Virus record (IMG/VR): IMGVR_UViG_3300006737_000209
Span: 1 to 24,166 of that record
Strand: one strand, 5' to 3'
Length of the DNA stretch: 24,166 nt
Origin: a virus
Below the pieces are notes generated by a model. The model saw nothing but the letters and a program-made list of their open reading frames with translations. It searched no databases and was not told the DNA's origin. The translations under genes were made by a program, and so were the position numbers. This document shows positions 22,408-24,166 of the stretch, piece after piece (the stretch's first letter is position 1; the number at the start of each line of letters is the position of its first letter).

Positions 22408-23204
22408 TGACAGTGGTAATTTAAATATCTTTGTAAAGCTTTAGCGTAATGTGTACCTTTGTTTTTAAGTTTACTTTTTGCTGATCTAACTTTTGAGCAC
22501 GATAGATCACCTAATCGTTTTTTTAGTATACCTGGTTTAACTGGGTCATGTACGCTTTTTTCATATAGTACATCTAAAACTATTTCTTTCATTTTGGATT
22601 TCTTTAATGAAGTACCTGCTTTTTTTGCAGCTTTATAAGCTTTAGAATTTTTATGAGAAGATTTTTCGCCTCTTTTCTTTTTAGCATTAATATTAGCCCA
22701 TAAACTTTCGTTTTTAGCTTTTTTTAATCTTTGAGTTTTTTTCTTAGAAGATTCTTTTCTTTGCTCAGCATAATCTAATGCTGTTTTTAATCTTTTCTTA
22801 ACTGCAGGATCTTTTGCTCTACCGTATGCCGCTCTTACTCTTTGGTGAATTAAATTAATTACTTGAGATTGACGAGCATGAGATTTAGATTTAAATGATT
22901 TTTTATTTAAAGTATCTACTATATCTTGTCTTGAAGAAAATTTTACTGAGACTGTATCTTTAGGGTTTTCATCGGTGTATAACCTACGGTCAGAACCTTT
23001 AGGTTTTTTACCAGTACCTTTTTTTGGGTCAGCTTCCTGTAGTAGTTCTCTAACTATATCTACGATTTCGTCTTTTTTAGCTAAATAAGCAGCTACAGCC
23101 ATTTGATCTTTCTTTTTTTTAGACTTACCTTTAAATTGAGGTGCATCAGATTTTCGAAAGTCTTTTATATAATCTCCTGCGTCAGCTTTTTTTCCTAATG
23201 GCAT
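22404..23204 (-). CDS. Very basic modular protein, 266 aa, unknown function
   Basis: A 266-aa protein with strong positive charge (many Lys/Arg), which suggests contact with nucleic acid. It seems to be a chain of modules seen separately in other phage and bacterial proteins: residues 1-42 with MPLGKKADAGDYIKDFRKSD and a QMAVAAYLAKK helix; a central helical part at 90-160; residues 167-196 with SLWANINAKKKRGEK; and a C-terminal module at about 203-266 ending LQRYLNYHCQ, with Cys236 and Cys265. A possible L-Q-E57/A58 protease site follows the first module. It overlaps the 208-aa gene by 4 nt and starts 6 nt after the Cys-rich gene. A DNA-binding or virion-internal role is inferred from charge and location only. 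Confidence 0.6.
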   Translation of the reverse strand: MPLGKKADAGDYIKDFRKSDAPQFKGKSKKKKDQMAVAAYLAKKDEIVDIVRELLQEADPKKGTGKKPKGSDRRLYTDENPKDTVSVKFSSRQDIVDTLNKKSFKSKSHARQSQVINLIHQRVRAAYGRAKDPAVKKRLKTALDYAEQRKESSKKKTQRLKKAKNESLWANINAKKKRGEKSSHKNSKAYKAAKKAGTSLKKSKMKEIVLDVLYEKSVHDPVKPGILKKRLGDLSCSKVRSAKSKLKNKGTHYAKALQRYLNYHCQ

Positions 23205-23210
23205 AATAAA

Positions 23211-23684
23211 TTATTTTAAAGGACCGCCTCCGACCCATGCATCGCATGATCTAGCACCTGCACATTTAAACCAGAAAAATTCGCAAAAACCTATATTAGA
23301 TTGTTTAACTATCTTTTGACCCTCATCTCCTATTGCTTTAGCTATTTTTTTAAGAGTAGCAGGCTTTTGATTAAAAGCAGAACAATTAGAACATCTTGAA
23401 GTCTTAGCGTGTTCTACTGTTGTATCCCACATTTCAGCTTTATCTTCCCAGAATTTTTTAGAACCTTTTTCGTCGTTAGGATTAAGAGGACCGTATCTGT
23501 ATTCTTTTACTGTTACGTTTCTACCTAATGTATTAAGATCTAGGTCTTGAATAGAATCCATTGGATCTACTTTTTTACTACCTAAAGCTTTTTCTTTATT
23601 CAATGCTGCTGGAGTATTATTTTTACCGTAATCTGATAGTTTACCTTCAAGCACTAAGTCTTTAATAAGTTTAATTATCTTCAT
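23211..23684 (-). CDS. Cys-rich 157-aa protein, possible metal or Fe-S binding
   Basis: A 157-aa protein with an N-terminal helix (MKIIKLIKDLVLEGKLSDYG) and a C-terminal domain holding five cysteines: Cys98 and Cys101 (RCSNCSAF), Cys134 (IGFCEFFWF), Cys141 and Cys147 (KCAGARSCDAWVGGG). The spacing C-x2-C-x32-C-x6-C-x5-C, with aromatic residues near the cysteines and a CDAW close, recalls small iron-sulfur proteins such as HiPIP, or a zinc-binding fold. The match is not close enough to name. The N-terminal helix ends at V-L-E13/G14, similar to a capsid-targeting peptide. The ATG lies 14 nt inside the end of the superoxide dismutase gene, so the two are probably co-expressed, which would fit a redox role. 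Confidence 0.6.
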   Translation of the reverse strand: MKIIKLIKDLVLEGKLSDYGKNNTPAALNKEKALGSKKVDPMDSIQDLDLNTLGRNVTVKEYRYGPLNPNDEKGSKKFWEDKAEMWDTTVEHAKTSRCSNCSAFNQKPATLKKIAKAIGDEGQKIVKQSNIGFCEFFWFKCAGARSCDAWVGGGPLK

Positions 23685-24166
23685 TATCTTTATTAATTAG
23701 TTTTTGGTAATTTTCTTCTGCTGTTTTCCAACATAATACTTTAAAAAAATCTTTGATATAGCTAGCTCTTTTACTTTTATGTTTTAGGTAGTATGCATGT
23801 TCCCAAACATCCATACCTATAATAGGATCTCCCTTTATTTCAGAGTAGCTCATTAATGGATTGTCCTGATTAGGAGTACTATGTATCTTTAGTCCATTAC
23901 TAGTAAGAGTCAACCAAGCCCATCCGGATCCAAATTGTCCTGTACCTGCGTTTGTAAACTCTTCTTTAAACTTTTGATAAGAACCAAAAGCTTTATCTAT
24001 ATCTTCTTTTAATTGGCCGACGGGATTTGTTGTAGCATCTGGGGATAGTAAGTTAAAGTAGAGGGTATGGTTATATGCTCCTCCAGCATTGTTTCTTACT
24101 TTATCGTCATATTTTTTAATATTAGATAAGATTTCTTCTATACTTTTAGCTTTACCTTTCATAGCA
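23671..24166 (-). CDS. Superoxide dismutase, Mn-type, 5' end beyond window
   Basis: The C-terminal part of an Fe/Mn superoxide dismutase, which converts superoxide to hydrogen peroxide and oxygen. Counting from the Met at 24160-24162, the NNAGGAYNHTLYF motif supplies a metal-binding His32, FGSGWAWL is the core motif at 77-84, and DVWEHAYYL (118-126) supplies Asp118 and His122. NQDNPLM has Gln99 at the place that marks Mn-type enzymes. The family's first metal ligand (HH-x-x-Y region) is missing. That Met is internal to the family alignment, and the frame stays open upstream (GCT at 24163-24165), so the true start lies to the right of the window. At the 3' end it overlaps the Cys-rich gene by 14 nt. 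No signal peptide can be judged. A host-derived auxiliary gene is likely. Confidence 0.92.
   Translation of the reverse strand, partial: AMKGKAKSIEEILSNIKKYDDKVRNNAGGAYNHTLYFNLLSPDATTNPVGQLKEDIDKAFGSYQKFKEEFTNAGTGQFGSGWAWLTLTSNGLKIHSTPNQDNPLMSYSEIKGDPIIGMDVWEHAYYLKHKSKRASYIKDFFKVLCWKTAEENYQKLINKDNEDN

Noticed and set aside
24160-24162. ATG at 24160-24162 as the true start of the superoxide dismutase
   Set aside because: The family has about 50-70 more residues upstream including a metal-binding His, and the frame is open to the window edge, so this Met is internal.
1-24166. tRNA genes, CRISPR arrays, insertion sequences, attachment sites
   Set aside because: I looked for cloverleaf-like GC-rich 70-90 nt blocks, regularly spaced repeats, transposase motifs and terminal inverted repeats, and found none. 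Genes leave almost no free space.

Overview
This window looks like the late structural region of a T4-like tailed phage (myovirus). It is AT-rich, and every gene I can support lies on the minus strand, so it reads from right to left. The call rests on recognisable T4-type genes: large terminase (gp17), portal (gp20), prohead protease (gp21), acidic scaffold (gp22), major capsid protein (gp23), and a neck/tail-completion set resembling gp13, gp14 and gp15. A PhoH-like ATPase and a superoxide dismutase are added, cargo often associated with aquatic phages. Starts are ATG and almost none has a Shine-Dalgarno sequence; A-rich leaders of this kind are typical of Bacteroidota, so such a host is possible but unproven.

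Layout in transcription order. (1) 24166-21781: a 5'-truncated Mn-type superoxide dismutase, a Cys-rich protein, a very basic modular protein and an unknown protein, packed with short overlaps. (2) 21741-15940: an 833-aa protein of unknown role with a Cys/His-rich C-terminus, a 201-aa protein with a Gly/Glu tail, a 370-aa protein with a possible PD-(D/E)xK nuclease motif, then the large terminase. (3) 15913-13994: portal. (4) 13944-9828: three head-assembly candidates (284, 87 and 812 aa, the last with a perfect EF-hand loop) and the prohead protease. (5) 9687-6584: scaffold and major capsid protein, closed by a strong terminator. (6) 6474-5788: PhoH. (7) 5759-1782: a small structural protein, gp13-like, a 101-aa protein, gp14-like, gp15-like and a small fibre-like protein. 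(8) 1741-1: a fibre-like protein, a 55-aa gene with a terminator, and a second fibre-like protein cut by the window edge.

The units are delimited by a recurrent octamer, TATTTATA read in gene direction. A manual scan found it nine times, eight in spacers upstream of a gene and the ninth at the 3' end of the gene preceding a small gene. It is the reverse complement of the T4 late promoter core TATAAATA. I treat it as the likely late-promoter element, with that orientation as the main puzzle.

Together the genes give a head-building pathway (portal, core, scaffold, capsid, protease), DNA packaging (terminase, perhaps with the adjacent nuclease-like protein), and the neck that joins head to tail. 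Several unknown proteins begin with a short amphipathic helix ending near an L/I-x-E site, resembling the capsid-targeting peptides of T4 internal head proteins. They may be packaged in the capsid and delivered at infection.
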